From Tricholomella constricta (taxonomy: Eukaryota > Basidiomycota > Agaricomycetes > Agaricales > Lyophyllaceae): a stretch of 64,000 nt of DNA. Every line of letters begins with the position of its first letter. The stretch's first letter is position 1. Below the pieces are notes generated by a model. That model was given only the letters and a program-made list of their open reading frames with translations. It searched no databases and was not told the origin of the DNA. Position numbers and translations under genes: made by a program. Of the stretch, positions 12,801 through 23,973 are shown piece after piece. Where the stretch lies: assembly GCA_013368375.1 (NCBI GenBank), contig JAACJP010000008.1:806001-870000 (forward strand), given 5' to 3'.

Positions 12801-13063
12801 CAGGCCGGAGCCGGTTGGGGAGGAGTAATAGACATGGTCGTAGTTGGGATGGAGAAGAGGCTAGACTTGACGGTGGCGAGAGATCTGGTGAAGGTCCGGC
12901 TTCGATATGTGGTCAGCGTGGACGCATTTCGGATATTTCCTGCTATCGATCTCCAATTGCAGTTTACCGCTGCTAGCCCAACAGCAAGCGCTCCTCCCCA
13001 GCCCAAAACTCTTCTAGGCTGGAGGAGGGATGGCAATCGGTGTGAGCCCGCACGCAGAGCCAT
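9802..13063 (-). CDS. PRD1: M3 family zinc metallopeptidase (thimet oligopeptidase / saccharolysin type)
   Basis: This is an oligopeptidase that degrades short peptides in the cytosol and mitochondrial intermembrane space. The zinc-binding HExxH is HEMGH at 10878-10892, within VTFFHEMGHVFHGLL. The third ligand is in the downstream exon SVARDFVEAPSQMLENWCW (E of VEAPSQ). Other M3 blocks are present in order: AQKNLKESGAWDKLSPEEKR, ILGYNTWADYI, FYIWDYRYYDRKYI, SGFIGYCYLDLFPR, then GTFGHITGGYDAGYYGYTYS and SNAFLKELFG-like residues before the TGA at 9802. There are about 15 introns. Two in-frame starts exist. The ATG at 13063 gives an Arg-rich presequence (MALRAGSHRLPSLLQPRRV). The ATG at 12835 (MSITPPQPAPAWNHTPED) gives the cytosolic-type N-terminus. 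Confidence 0.92.
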
Positions 13064-13711
13064 TGCAATAGCCGTGCTGGCGACCGTGTTCAAAATTTAT
13101 GTTACCTGGACCCTGGTTAGACGATCTTATCTTATCTAGCGACTACGTATACTCTTTTGGTCTCGGTGCAACTCCTGGACAATTCTCTATAGCGAAGAAA
13201 GGCTTTCGCTACAAATGATTTACGAGTCGAGGGAGCGGAGGTCCTTTGTGCCTGACTCGGTATCTATATATTGTTTCGTCCATTGACTTGTCTCTGATCT
13301 GTTACCCCGACAGAAATCATGGAAGCTGCACGAGTTTCGGTCGCTAGCAATTCACCCATCGGCTTTCTATGGCGGTTTTGACGCAATTCACGGATATTTA
13401 GATAGGCCGAGATTGCTCACAAATTAGCATCTATAGATCTCTCAACTCGGGGCCATCTTATCAGATCTAAAGAAGCATTGTCTCCTCCCTTGGCAGCACT
13501 CGCGCGCGCCGCAGGACGCGAGGTTCGTACATCCTGGGCATCAAGAAATTATTGCAGCCCCCGCGTGATTTGGTGTACCAGGTAGGAATGACACCTTAAA
13601 AGCGTCCCATGCGCGACCTGGCGGACTCATCGCAAGGATCGTCAACCTCACCCACGAAATCTGAACTTCCCAGTACACTGCTATACCCTGAAACAAAAAC
13701 CAAAGCCAAAC
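13064..13711. other. Divergent intergenic region
   Basis: These 648 bp separate the divergent peptidase and acetyltransferase genes. No coding potential or repeat was recognised; it probably holds both promoters. Confidence 0.4.
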
Positions 13712-14303
13712 ATGTTCAAGACTGAGCGCCTCGTCCTGCGCGCGTACACCACCGCCGACCTTCAAACCATCCTGCGCATCGCCAACAACCCACTGGTCCA
13801 ACGCACGCTCATCTCGGAACACGTCGTGCCGCGCTCCGAGCGCTTCGCCGTCAAGCTAGAAGAGATCGCAAACCAGGCGCTGCTATACGTCGTGCTGGAG
13901 GCAGTGGACCGCGGCGGCGAGGTCATCGGCGCGGCGTCGCTCGCTGTGGACAGCGTGAAAAATCGCGATGTGAACTTGGGGATTGGGCTGCTGCCGGATG
14001 TGTGGAATAAGGGGTATGGGACCGAGGCGACGCGTTTCTTGGTGGACTACGCGTTCAGGGATTTGGGCGTGCATCGCGTGTCATTGAATGTGCTGGAGAA
14101 TAACAAGGGCGCGATTGAGATGTATAAGAAGATGTGAGTCATTGACAAGTGCCAACCTTGTACTTATGGGCTACAATATGTTTTGTAGCGGGTTTGTAGA
14201 AGAGGGAAGGAGACGGAAAGCAAATTGGCTGGATGGCAAGTGGCACGACAGTGTTTACATGGGTATCCTGGAGGAGGACTGGTTGAAACCATCAGAGAAC
14301 TAG
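13712..14303 (+). CDS. GNAT family N-acetyltransferase (RimJ/RimL-like)
   Basis: The protein begins MFKTERLVLRAYTTADLQTI, the classic start of RimJ/RimL-type GNAT enzymes (acetyltransf_3). Later come GEVIGAASLAVDS and NLGIGLLPDVWNKGYGTEAT, which contains the acetyl-CoA-binding Q/RxxGxG/A-like turn. Then LGVHRVSLNVLENNKGAIEM leads to the family's N..A...Y.K..F/GF box. One intron (GTGAGTC...TTGTAG, about 14135-14188) splits codon Ile in KKIGF. The final exon gives GFVEEGRRRKANWLDGKWHD and VYMGILEEDW. Total length is about 178 residues, normal for the family. The acetylated substrate cannot be told from sequence. Confidence 0.88.
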
Positions 14304-14454
14304 CACCGCTATTCAAGTATACAAATCCAAAACTTAAATCCTGTGAAAGCAAAAGCAACCGAAATAATATTCGCAGTGACTACTAGTACAACAGTTGTGG
14401 CCAACGGGATCGTTTCTTTTGATACAATGAAAATTGACTCGCCAATCCTACCTT

Positions 14455-16938
14455 TCACGCAACAGTCACCGGACTCGACACCGCAGCGTACGCATTCGTC
14501 GTTCCACTGAGCTCGGCCTGCATCTTCAGGGCTCTCGGCGCATCCAGCTTATCCATCATAACCTCCACCAACTGGATCTTATCCGCACTCGCAAACGTTT
14601 TATCCTCAAGCAACTTCGACAAATCGTCCTTTGTGCGAACCGTATAGGTACGCGAGAGCTTCCCATCGGGGTCGCCGAAAACCTTGAAGAGGTTCGTCCA
14701 GCCCCAGTTAATGATGTCATTGTATTTTCTGTGGCGTTCACCTCGATGAGATTTACTCATAATAGAACATAGACGAAGTGCGCACCTTCCCTTTCCGTGG
14801 ATGTAGCGTTCGACAGTGTACCCGCTGTTGTTGATCAGGAATATGATGGGCTTGACACCAACTCGAAGCATCACAGAGAGTTCTTGGACTGTAAGTTGAC
14901 TGTCGAAAGTATTTACGTCAATGACGGTTTCTTGCGCGGTGTTATAAACGCCGACTTACAGACTGCCATCCCCAACGAACAGGATAGTTCGCCCGAGACC
15001 CACCTCCCTCGCAGCGATGGATGCACCTAGCAGACTGCCCACAGACCACCCAATACTTCCCCACAATACCTGACTAAGCAGAACCGATTTCTCCGGCAAC
15101 GCGACGTCTTGAATACCAAAATTCGAAGTGCCTGCAGCGAGCAGCTCAGGTCAGCAAATAGAACTAGAGCAATCATTGTACGTGCCTGTTTCCGTTACAA
15201 TCACATCCTTGGGCTTGAAGAACGTCGCCATGCGTGGCCAGAGCCACATGTGCGTGATGGTCGCGTCACCCTCCCTCGGTATCTCACTGATAAACTTCGG
15301 GACAGGGAGCTTGGATGCGTTGGTGTGATATGACACAAGGCGCTCGGTAAGCTTGGGGATGAGCTGCTTCATGCCGATGTCCGGGAACGCGGCGTATTGC
15401 ACTCGCGTGTGGTCGGAGTGAAGCTGAGCGAAAAGGATGTCAGCGAAGGCTCAGCGAAGGGAAGGATGACATACTTCAATGGTCCGTTTAGTGGGAATGT
15501 TGTACGAGAAGTTGCCGGTGTTGTAGTCGCTCATGACAGCCCCCACGGACAGAACGAGCTTGGCGGCCTCCACCTTCTCCTTGATCTCTGGGCGACTGAT
15601 AGCCCCCAAGTATATCTGAATGATGATAAAGTCAGCACTTGGCTCATAAGATCTGTGCTCAATGAGAGCCATTGCCTCACCCCGCCATAGCGCTCGTAAT
15701 TCTCATCAACGGCCGTCTTTCCCATAGGTGCGGCATAAACGGGGAATCCCGTCTTTTTCAAGAAGTCATTCAACTCTTCCCTCACGTCATGCCGGATGGT
15801 ACAGGCATCTACTAGGACCAAAGCGTCCCCTTTCGCTTCTTCGAAGAGTTTAACGATTTGACCGAGAACAAAGGACTCCACCTGGGGGTCATTAAGCGGC
15901 AGGCTGCGCGTCAGCGGAATGCGCAAGCGCGTTGAAGATATTTTGGTGTGGACGAGGTCAGTGGGAAGGGAAATGTAGACCGGGCGGGCCTTTGAGAAAT
16001 TCATGACATGTCGGATACAATGGGAGACGTTGTGTGCGTACCACTGTGATGCAATCCATGAGGACACGGTCGATCTCGGCGGCGGCGTCGTTTTTATCTC
16101 GCAAATTCGCTTGAGAAAACGTGAATTGCTTCGCGGCTTTCTCGTATGCGTCGAAGCTGCATGTAGATTCAATTAGCTGACGCGCGGAGGCGCATATAGT
16201 CTGTCATACCGCCCGTCTCCGAGTGTATGATGCAACATTGGTTTGGATGCTTGCTGAGGCGTACTGGGGACTCCAACGAGGTGGAGAACCGGAACCATCT
16301 CAGAGAAGGCTGGGTAGATTTGTGTAAGAGCACGTCGATACCTAAAGGCGTAGCGTGGTCTTTACCTCCTGCAATTCCATTGGTCGCGGATAATTCACCC
16401 ACTCCAAAGCTGTCCAAAGATCTTCAGTCGCACTCCTTGACGACGTAAGACGGGTGAACGGACGTGGTGGTGATAACGCCGATTGAATTCTCCTTCACTC
16501 GAGCATAGCCATCGGCTGCATATGCTGCGTTAAGCTCATTACTGTACAACGTCAGCTACGGAGTGAAAACTCTGGAGGAACAGCACGTACCAATTTCCTA
16601 CCCAGTTGATAGTAGGGTGGTCCTCGACGAGATCCTAAACACAGTCTCAGTCAGTAGGTTCAAGTGATACAAAGTTGAGACACAAAGGGAACGTGATGAC
16701 GCACCAAAAAGCCAAGGTTAAAGTCGCCAGGGACCCCGAACATAGACTAGGATGGATTAGACACGCGAAGCCGTGTACAAGATAAGAATCTCACAGTGAC
16801 ACCGAGCTGTTCAAGGCGGGCGAGAAGATAATTCCCAACGGTGATTTGTTCTGTGCCCTGCTGGGCCTTGAGGCTGCTGACCTCGAGCTGGAGGCGGTTG
16901 ATCTCCGCCTGAAGGGCGGCGGATGTTTCTGTTGCCAT
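14455..16938 (-). CDS. PDC: Pyruvate decarboxylase (ThDP-dependent)
   Basis: Pyruvate decarboxylase converts pyruvate to acetaldehyde and CO2 in alcoholic fermentation. Conserved features are in order. The N-terminal domain has [23 protein letters not shown] and the catalytic-Glu motif [18 protein letters not shown]. The HH pair is in [13 protein letters not shown]. The middle domain includes [20 protein letters not shown]. The ThDP-binding motif is [16 protein letters not shown] followed by [16 protein letters not shown], the GDG...NN pattern. The start at 16938 ([20 protein letters not shown]) adds about 30 residues of amphipathic helix before the usual PDC start, unusual compared with yeast enzymes. 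At least ten introns are present. It converges on the GNAT gene, 150 bp away. Confidence 0.94.
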
Positions 16939-17976
16939 TGTAGTGCTTTGAGATGAGAGTTTGGAGACAAAGCGAGTGGGCAAGGGTCTGTCTTTATATT
17001 GCGTTTGCGATGACCCAGACCGACCTCGAGTATGACGTCGATTGGTTGCTCATGGAATTGTTACATAATCTCCACATCTCCAGTCAAAAGACCCAGATGA
17101 CGAGGCACTGTACTAATTCCGGTGACTGCTGTGGACCTCGAAAGTCGATATTATTAGTCGAAAGACTACCCACGCCCAAATCTAGGCTCAGAAAGAGCCC
17201 CCTCTTGCAAAGATAACGACTATCCAGACTAAGTCATTGGGTCAGCAGGGCCCCAAGTTGATCATCTTTCTTCATGCACGGATCCATAGGTTGCTGAGAG
17301 CGCCAGGCTTGTGGTCGACGGCCCAGGAACCAATCTTGATTCAAAAGCAATGTGTAGTATATGTGGCCAGTTGACCCCCAACGATAGAAGCATCATGTAT
17401 CAGTTCCGAAAGGTGTGGACGAAAATGCGTCTTGGAGGAGGGAAAAGCGCGGTGTAACTTCCGATTTAATTTTAGCACATCAGCACGTGGATCTGTCAAC
17501 GCAGCACGTGAGCGACGCGTAGTCTGTAAAGCGTAATCTAGTGCATTTGCCGCGACCTTCGATACATCATGAACCCGAGAAGGTTGCCTAGGAGATCCCA
17601 AGTGTCAACTTGATGCGACGAAGGCTTAAGGAACACTGGGGAACCCCACTGCTGTCAATAACCAGAGCACGTGGCCGTGTCAAGCCCACGTGATCGATTC
17701 GACGCGTTTTTTCGAACCAGGAGGCACGGAATTTGCCTTTTGAGCTTTGGGGACACGAGGTCTTCCCAAACCGCCACCATCGCGTATTGGCTGTATTGAC
17801 CTGCTCCAAGACCCCCACGCCTCCGCCAGCTCATCTACCTAACAAGGACCCCGATTTTCCACCGATCTACACCGTGACGCGTTGACCACACTTCTGCTAA
17901 TACATACATCGAACCTAACGAGGGCCTGGGATTGTACACCACATATTCTACCCTATACGCCTTTTTTGAGAGAAAC
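16939..17976. promoter_or_regulatory. Divergent promoter region with four CACGTG boxes
   Basis: This 1,038-bp region separates the divergent PDC and kinase genes and has no recognised coding content. It contains four perfect CACGTG palindromes at 17484-17489, 17505-17510, 17668-17673 and 17687-17692, all within 209 bp. CACGTG is the core site for bHLH regulators such as Cbf1-type and SREBP-type factors. Which gene they control is not known. Confidence 0.5.
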
Positions 17977-19995
17977 ATGTCGCAGGAAGGCAATCCCCCC
18001 TTCCCGCAGAGTATCGGAAACTGGTGGCTCGGGCGCAACCTAGGCTCAGGATACTCCGGTTCGTCTTCCATGTTCCCCAATGACTAGACATTCTTATACT
18101 TCCTTTGCCAGGCTCAATATTCAAAGCGCAGCATATTCACACTAAGCAAATTGTCGCGCTAAAGGTTCAACACGTCGACCACGAGTGCCCCACCAATCGC
18201 TACGAGCGTGGGCTTTACCCCCACCTCCAGGGCGGTGTAGGAATGCCGACCCTTTGGGCAGCTGGCATCGAGGGCTGCTGGGACTATCTCGCTATCGATC
18301 TCCTAGGCGCAAGCTTGGATCAGTTGACTAGGACCATGGGCGGGCCGGCAGAGCCGCTCGACTTGGGAAGTGTGTGTTGTATCGCTATGCAGATGGTGTG
18401 TTGATCGTTTGCGGCCTTAACTGTGGAGTCGTTGGCGTGATCATATGTACGTGGCGCTGATAGGTTGGGGACGTAGATCGCGCGACTGGAACTCATGCAC
18501 GGGCGGGGGGTCTTGCATCGCGACATCCAGCTTGGAAATACGGTTGTCGGGCAGTACCCAAACGACAAGACGTTATACATGATTGATTTTGGCTTCTCCA
18601 AACTATACATCGACCCACAGACGCGCCGCCATATCCCCGACTCCAAAGCGAAGCGCAGTTTCATTGGTAATTACTGGTTCAGGTCAGTAATACCTTTCTC
18701 AGCCGCCCACAGGGTATGGCAATTGATAGGCTGCAGTTCAGTGAATGTGCATTGCCGCGGCAAAGGTGGGTAACAAAATATCGACATATCCCTCATGCCC
18801 CTCCTCGTACTTCTACCGCTACATCCATCTTGACCTCACTCCACCCGCAGTCCCCTCCCGGCGGGACGACCTCGAAGCTTCCGCACTCATGTTTATTCAT
18901 CTCCTCACCCCGCGCGGCCTCGCCTGGACCCGCAATGGCGTCCCAAAAACGGACGCCGCAGAAACACACCTGAAGGAACAGAAACGCAGTGCACGCCCCG
19001 AAGACCTGTGCCGCAACCTCCCCGTCGAGTTTGAGGAGTTCCTGCGCTACTGCCGCTCACTCAAGTTCGCGGAGCAGCCGGACTATCAGCGCTGGATTGA
19101 GGAATTTCGCGCGCTCAAAATCGAAGAGGGTTACGGCCCCAGCGACAAGTTCATCTGGCCTCCGCCGGCCCCACATGTACGCTGCAGTTTTTACTAACAA
19201 GTTTGCGCTGATGGCTAATAAATGTGTCAGAAACCTGAAGCAGGCCACACCCCGCGGCGGACGCGGATACCAGGACTTGTCAGGCCGGACGCGATGGCGG
19301 GGATTCTCAACGACCTCACGAACTTGGATCTCGCCCGGACTAATGTGGTGCTTGGGGAGTGCAAGAACCTGAACGAGGCGGCGGGGCGGGATTCAACGGC
19401 GACGATGGAGGTGATTGAGCTCAGCAGCGATTCTGATACGGGCACAAGGGAGAGGACTCTTGCAACAAAGGCGCAGAGGTTGACAAAGCTCGCAGCAAAG
19501 GTGCCAAGTGCGACGGACAATGTCGCGCTGAGTGGGCTTGTGAGGGAATTCATTGAGGTGATGAAGAGCAATAGCGGGCGGACGCTGACGAAGGAGGGCT
19601 TCTTTTTCTTGGACGCGCTGTACGAGCAGCTGGCAGATCCATCGGATTTCACAACGCCTTTGAGGTGAGTTCGCATACTTTCTTAGGTGGGAGAGTTGCT
19701 CAGATGATCTGAAATTTAGGACGTCGCGACAACAATTACAGGCGGAGAAGGAGCCAGCACACATCAAACTAGGAGTTGTGGCGCGGCTCAAGAACGAGGT
19801 GGGGACGGCAAGGAGTAAAGAGGAATTGGCGGCGATGGTTGCAGGCTTTGGCAAGGTGACGAACAGGAGCACGGGGCGGACGATCACAAAGGTACGTTGT
19901 GATCTGGAGCAATCCGGAACAGCAGCTGATTCGTGCTGCAGGATGGGTTTGGGTTCTTGGAGGGAGTGGCGGCACGGCTGATAGTTCTGCAGTGA
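17977..19995 (+). CDS. Casein kinase I-like protein kinase with C-terminal extension
   Basis: The kinase domain begins IGNWWLGRNLGSGYSGSIFK (glycine loop). It has VALKVQH (the VAIK lysine), a catalytic loop LHRDIQLGNTVV and MIDFGFSKLY (DFG). After the activation segment it reads RSFIGNYWF and RRDDLEASALMFIHLL, a hallmark of the CK1 group, which lacks the usual APE motif. In the catalytic loop the usual Lys of HRDxKxxN is Gln (HRDIQLGN), while Asp and Asn are kept. The region after about residue 330 is a C-terminal extension with an acidic ELSSDSDTG patch and two related copies of a repeat around NSGRTLTKEGFFFLD and STGRTITKDGFGFLE. Start MSQEGNPPFPQ; stop TGA at 19993. Introns are short. Confidence 0.88.
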
Positions 19996-20217
19996 TTAGA
20001 CCGCAACTAGACTGTATCATAAGTAGGGCGTTGTACTTGTACGCCGTGTATAAATGATTAGTATGGTCTTAAACTGTCGGGACCTGATCAGTTGGATGAC
20101 ATTGACACCCCAGCGGAATTGGCTAAATTTTATTGCCGGCAATTGCCGCCCCCCACTAATCGGACGACTCCTTTTATACGGCCATCCTTTCCTGTCTTTT
20201 CTTTTCCTAAGGCCATC

Positions 20218-21956
20218 ATGTCGCCCAAGGATTCCTCCGTCACCGTCGTTGAGCAGGGCACTTTCGTTGTCCCCGATATTCCCATCAAAGAGCTGCTTGA
20301 TGCAATTCCGTGTGTTCTCTGCCTTCTCCTTCATAATAATCCCTAACGTTGCCTTCCAGCGCACATTGCTTCCAGCGCTCTGCCATTCGTTCCGGCGCCT
20401 ACGCGTACGTCGTCATTTTCGCCGCTCATGACACGTCATTGACAATCACTATAGCCTCTGGGACTTCTTCGTCATTGGCGTCATCTACAAAACCGCCACC
20501 TTCCTCGACACGCTCATCGACCCCTCCATTGTCGCCCTCCCACACCCCGCCCTTTACCCTTTCGCGCGGTTTGCCCTCTGGTCCCTTTATGGCTTCTTCA
20601 CCGGCCTGTTCGCCACGGGTCTTTGGGTCGTCGCGCACGAATGCGGCCACCAGGCCTTCTCGGAATCAAAGCTCATCAATAACACCGTTGGCTGGATTCT
20701 GCACTCCGGGTAAGTTCACATCTCATTTTCTCTCGATACTGCAGTGAACTTTTCGCGATGCTAACATTCATGTGTTATTTTTAATCTCTCTTTTCGTAGG
20801 CTTGGCGTCCCTTACCATTCATGGCGAATTACACACGCAAAGCATCATGCTTCCACTGGGCACATGACCCAGGACCAGGTTTTCGTCCCCGCCACCCGCT
20901 CTGACCTCGGTCTGCCCCCCTTGGATCCTAGTCGCGAGGACCGTCTTGGTTCACGAGTGACAGAGGAAGTCAAGAAGGAGCTCTGGGAAGCAATTGGTGA
21001 TTCCCCGATCGGCGCTGTTCTCGGCTCAGCTTCGTATCTCGTAAGTCCCTTTGTCGCGTCACTCTACTTTTTCTGACGCTGACCATATCTTTCTGTTCAG
21101 TTGGGAGGATGGCCCGCGTACATCATCCTGAATGCCTCGGGACAGAGGAGGTATCCTAAGGGCACGAACCGTACGTTGACTCTAGACCAATTTCGCCGCA
21201 TTCTAAAACTTGAATCTAGACTTCAGGCCTAGCGCTGCGATGTTCAAGCCCCACCACTTTTCCCAGATCATCATTTCCGATCTTGGTATTATCCTCTGGG
21301 CCGCCGCTGTAGGGTACTCCATCTACGAGTACGGCTTTGCCAATGTCTTCCGCCTCTATCTCGTTCCCTATCTCTGGTAAGCAACAGCCAACTTCCATAT
21401 TCCTAACGCTGTCTAACGCGTATCAACAAGGGTCAACCACTGGCTCGTCCTCATCACATTCCTCCAACACACCGACCCCCTCCTCCCCCACTACCGCGCC
21501 CCCGAGTTTACCTTCCCTCGTGGCGCCCTCGCCACCATGGACCGCAACCTCCTCGGCGACTGCGGCTCCCTCATGGGCTGGCTTGGCGCACACGCTACCA
21601 ACGGCATCTCCGAGACCCACGTCCTCCACCACGTCTCCAGCAAGATTCCACACTACAACGCCTGGGAGGCGAGCGCGGCCCTGAAGAAGAAGCTCGCGAA
21701 GAAGGGTCTTCACCTCGAGGGCGCAGCCGGTGGCTGGCGCGAAGTTTACCGCGTGTATAAAGAGTGCAAGGTTCGTCTTCCACATTCCCCCATCTTCATT
21801 GACATTTTATATTGATGCACCCTTCCTTGGCAGTTTGTCGAAGACGAGGGCGATGTCGTCTTTTTCAAGAACGCATATGGGCTCGCACAGATGAAGCCCG
21901 TCTTTGCCGACGCTGCGAGCGACTCTGGCATTGAGATCGTAGATCACGAAAAATAG
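20218..21956 (+). CDS. Delta-12 fatty acid desaturase (FAD2-like, membrane bound)
   Basis: This integral ER enzyme converts oleoyl to linoleoyl chains using electrons from cytochrome b5. All three di-iron histidine boxes are present: HECGH in VVAHECGHQAFSES, HAKHH in WRITHAKHHASTGHM, and HVLHH in ISETHVLHHVSSKIPHYNAW. Membrane segments flank them (for example FALWSLYGFFTGLFATGLWV and IIISDLGIILWAAAVGYSIY). The N-terminus has FVVPDIPIKELLDAIP, conserved in fungal FAD2 proteins. The acceptor desaturation position (delta-12 or delta-12/15) cannot be decided from sequence. Six or so introns. A TATA-like TTTTATA lies about 45 bp upstream of the start. Confidence 0.92.
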
Positions 21957-22489
21957 ATGATAGATTTTTCGTAAACAGGCGCATGCGGATACATACTCCT
22001 AGACAACATCTGATTACTGGTCTTGTAGATAAACGTCCCGAGTGGATGATGATAATGAAATGATGGAATTTATTTCTGGGAGAAATTTAACGAATTGAAC
22101 AGTGCCGCAAGGAGCGCGAATACTTTGGTGCAGATTGTGGACTTGCATTCAACGCAACAACAGGCTGACGCGTTTTTGGAACGCACGAGACTAGGTCAAA
22201 AGACGAGATCAGAAGCATAACCCACGCCGCCGCTTGTTTCCAGAGACAAAAGCATAGTCTAGATCGGGCAGTACATGTGTGAATTCCATTCCCCATCGAC
22301 ACCAGCCCATTGTCTGCATGTAGAGCGTTTGCACCCACGCATGTCGCGATTATGAATTGACTATGCGGGGAATATCACTCCCCGTCTTGCAGTCGCCATG
22401 TCATTGATGAAAAAATGACAAACACTCCCATGAACAGTATCAGGCTTCGGGTCGATTCCCCAAGAACCCATACCTACCAATCATGGCCT
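21957..22489. other. Convergent intergenic region
   Basis: This is the 3' flank of the desaturase and CDC123 genes. The short open frames have no recognisable domain. Nothing else is seen. Confidence 0.4.
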
Positions 22490-23794
22490 TCACTCAGTCA
22501 TGCTGTTCCTAAGCTCTTCCTTCCAGATCTCCGCAAACTCCTCGATGTCCCGTCCATTACACAGACTTAGCGCTTCGAACGGCACCATGTTGTGCTGGTA
22601 CGCCGGTGCATTCGACGTCGCTGCTGGATGTGCCCACGAGTCAATGACCCGGAGTTCCGGAAGCCGAGATGTCGCGTGTTCGCCGTTCTGCTGGAGACTT
22701 GCGAGGGACGTATCTGCGCGCGTTCGAGCATCAAGCAGTTCCGAGAGTTCCTCGTATGTGAACAGGAGAGGATCAGTGCGGGGTGCATAGGGATTGAAGT
22801 CGAGGATGTGCCCGCGAGAAAGATCGCGCGTCAGTAAGAAGTCAAATGTGTCTGATGGAAATGACGGGGTGAACAAGAGTTGAGAGCATAGATCACAAGG
22901 ACGTACAATCTGGAGTCGATTCCCAGTGTTTTGAATTTCGAATTTTCTCTTCCCAGTAACCCTGCACCGCAGATGCGATCGCTTTATATGTCGTGGGCTC
23001 ATTCAGGAATTCGTAATAATTGTTGTCGCGCTGCGAGATGCCTACAAACCGTCTTATTGCGAACGAAAACTTGGAAAACATAACACGAACCGACAAGAAC
23101 ATTATGCCGCACAAAACAACGCAGCTCTCGGCTCTTGTCCACAGGATACCACTTCCGCAGGACCAGTTCAAGGTCGCATGGTGATGGGGGAACATCTTCA
23201 CACCCGTCGAAGACGCTTTCTATGCTAAGGTCATGTGTGATGAAATCGGAAGACTTGAGCAACATGTACACATCCGCTGGCGAGGTGCATTTTAGGGGAG
23301 AAGAAGCAGGGAGTATCCAAGATGCGTCCTGAGAAGGGATTGAGCCCGATAGACAGAGATTTTGAAAGACAGACAGACCTTCGCGGACGAAAAATTGAGC
23401 TTTGGGAAGACAGCACCATATTCCTTCACGCAATCTCTGATCCTGGTGTCTAATTCTGGAAATGCGAAGGTTGGTCGTTCGTTTTCGTCATCTGCGTCGT
23501 CTGCCTCATCATCAGAGAGCGTGCTTTCGGCGGGTCTGGCAGAAGTAGATCGAATTTCAAGTTATAAGACACAAGTCACGTAACATGGAGGCATACGAAC
23601 ACGTCTTCTGAACCCTCCGGAACGAAAACTCCATCGGCTTCAAGGTAGTCTCGAAATTCTTGCGATAGTGGCCGAATTATCGTTGACTTGATACTCAGAT
23701 CGGAAAAGTGAGGATACCATGAGGAGAACTGAAAGGAGAGGATGTAGGATGGTGTCTGGGGTGGGAAGAGAGATGTGGCTTGCGGCGAAAACAT
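22490..23794 (-). CDS. CDC123: Cell division cycle protein 123 (eIF2 assembly chaperone)
   Basis: Cdc123 has an ATP-grasp fold and assists assembly of the eIF2 alpha-gamma complex, which is needed for translation start and the cell cycle. The N-terminal exon has [20 protein letters not shown], and then an acidic Asp/Glu linker ([13 protein letters not shown]). Next comes [15 protein letters not shown], the family's PKLNWSSPKDA block. Further blocks are SLAYNLCLR-equivalent [42 protein letters not shown] and the metal-ATP site [21 protein letters not shown]. The C-terminus ends RNSMTE. The start at 23794 ([15 protein letters not shown]) follows from the first in-frame ATG. About six introns. 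Confidence 0.92.
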
Positions 23795-23973
23795 CTTGGC
23801 TCATCAATCAATGTCGTTTCCGATCGTGTTGCGATTTCGTTGCCAGAACAAACGCTCTGGCAAAAATTAGAATATCCAATACTTGTCCAAGTCCACGGAC
23901 GGGCGTATGATACATGGAAGTAAATCGACAACTGCTGTACTAAATACCAATAGCCAGCCGTATGGGTATCTGA

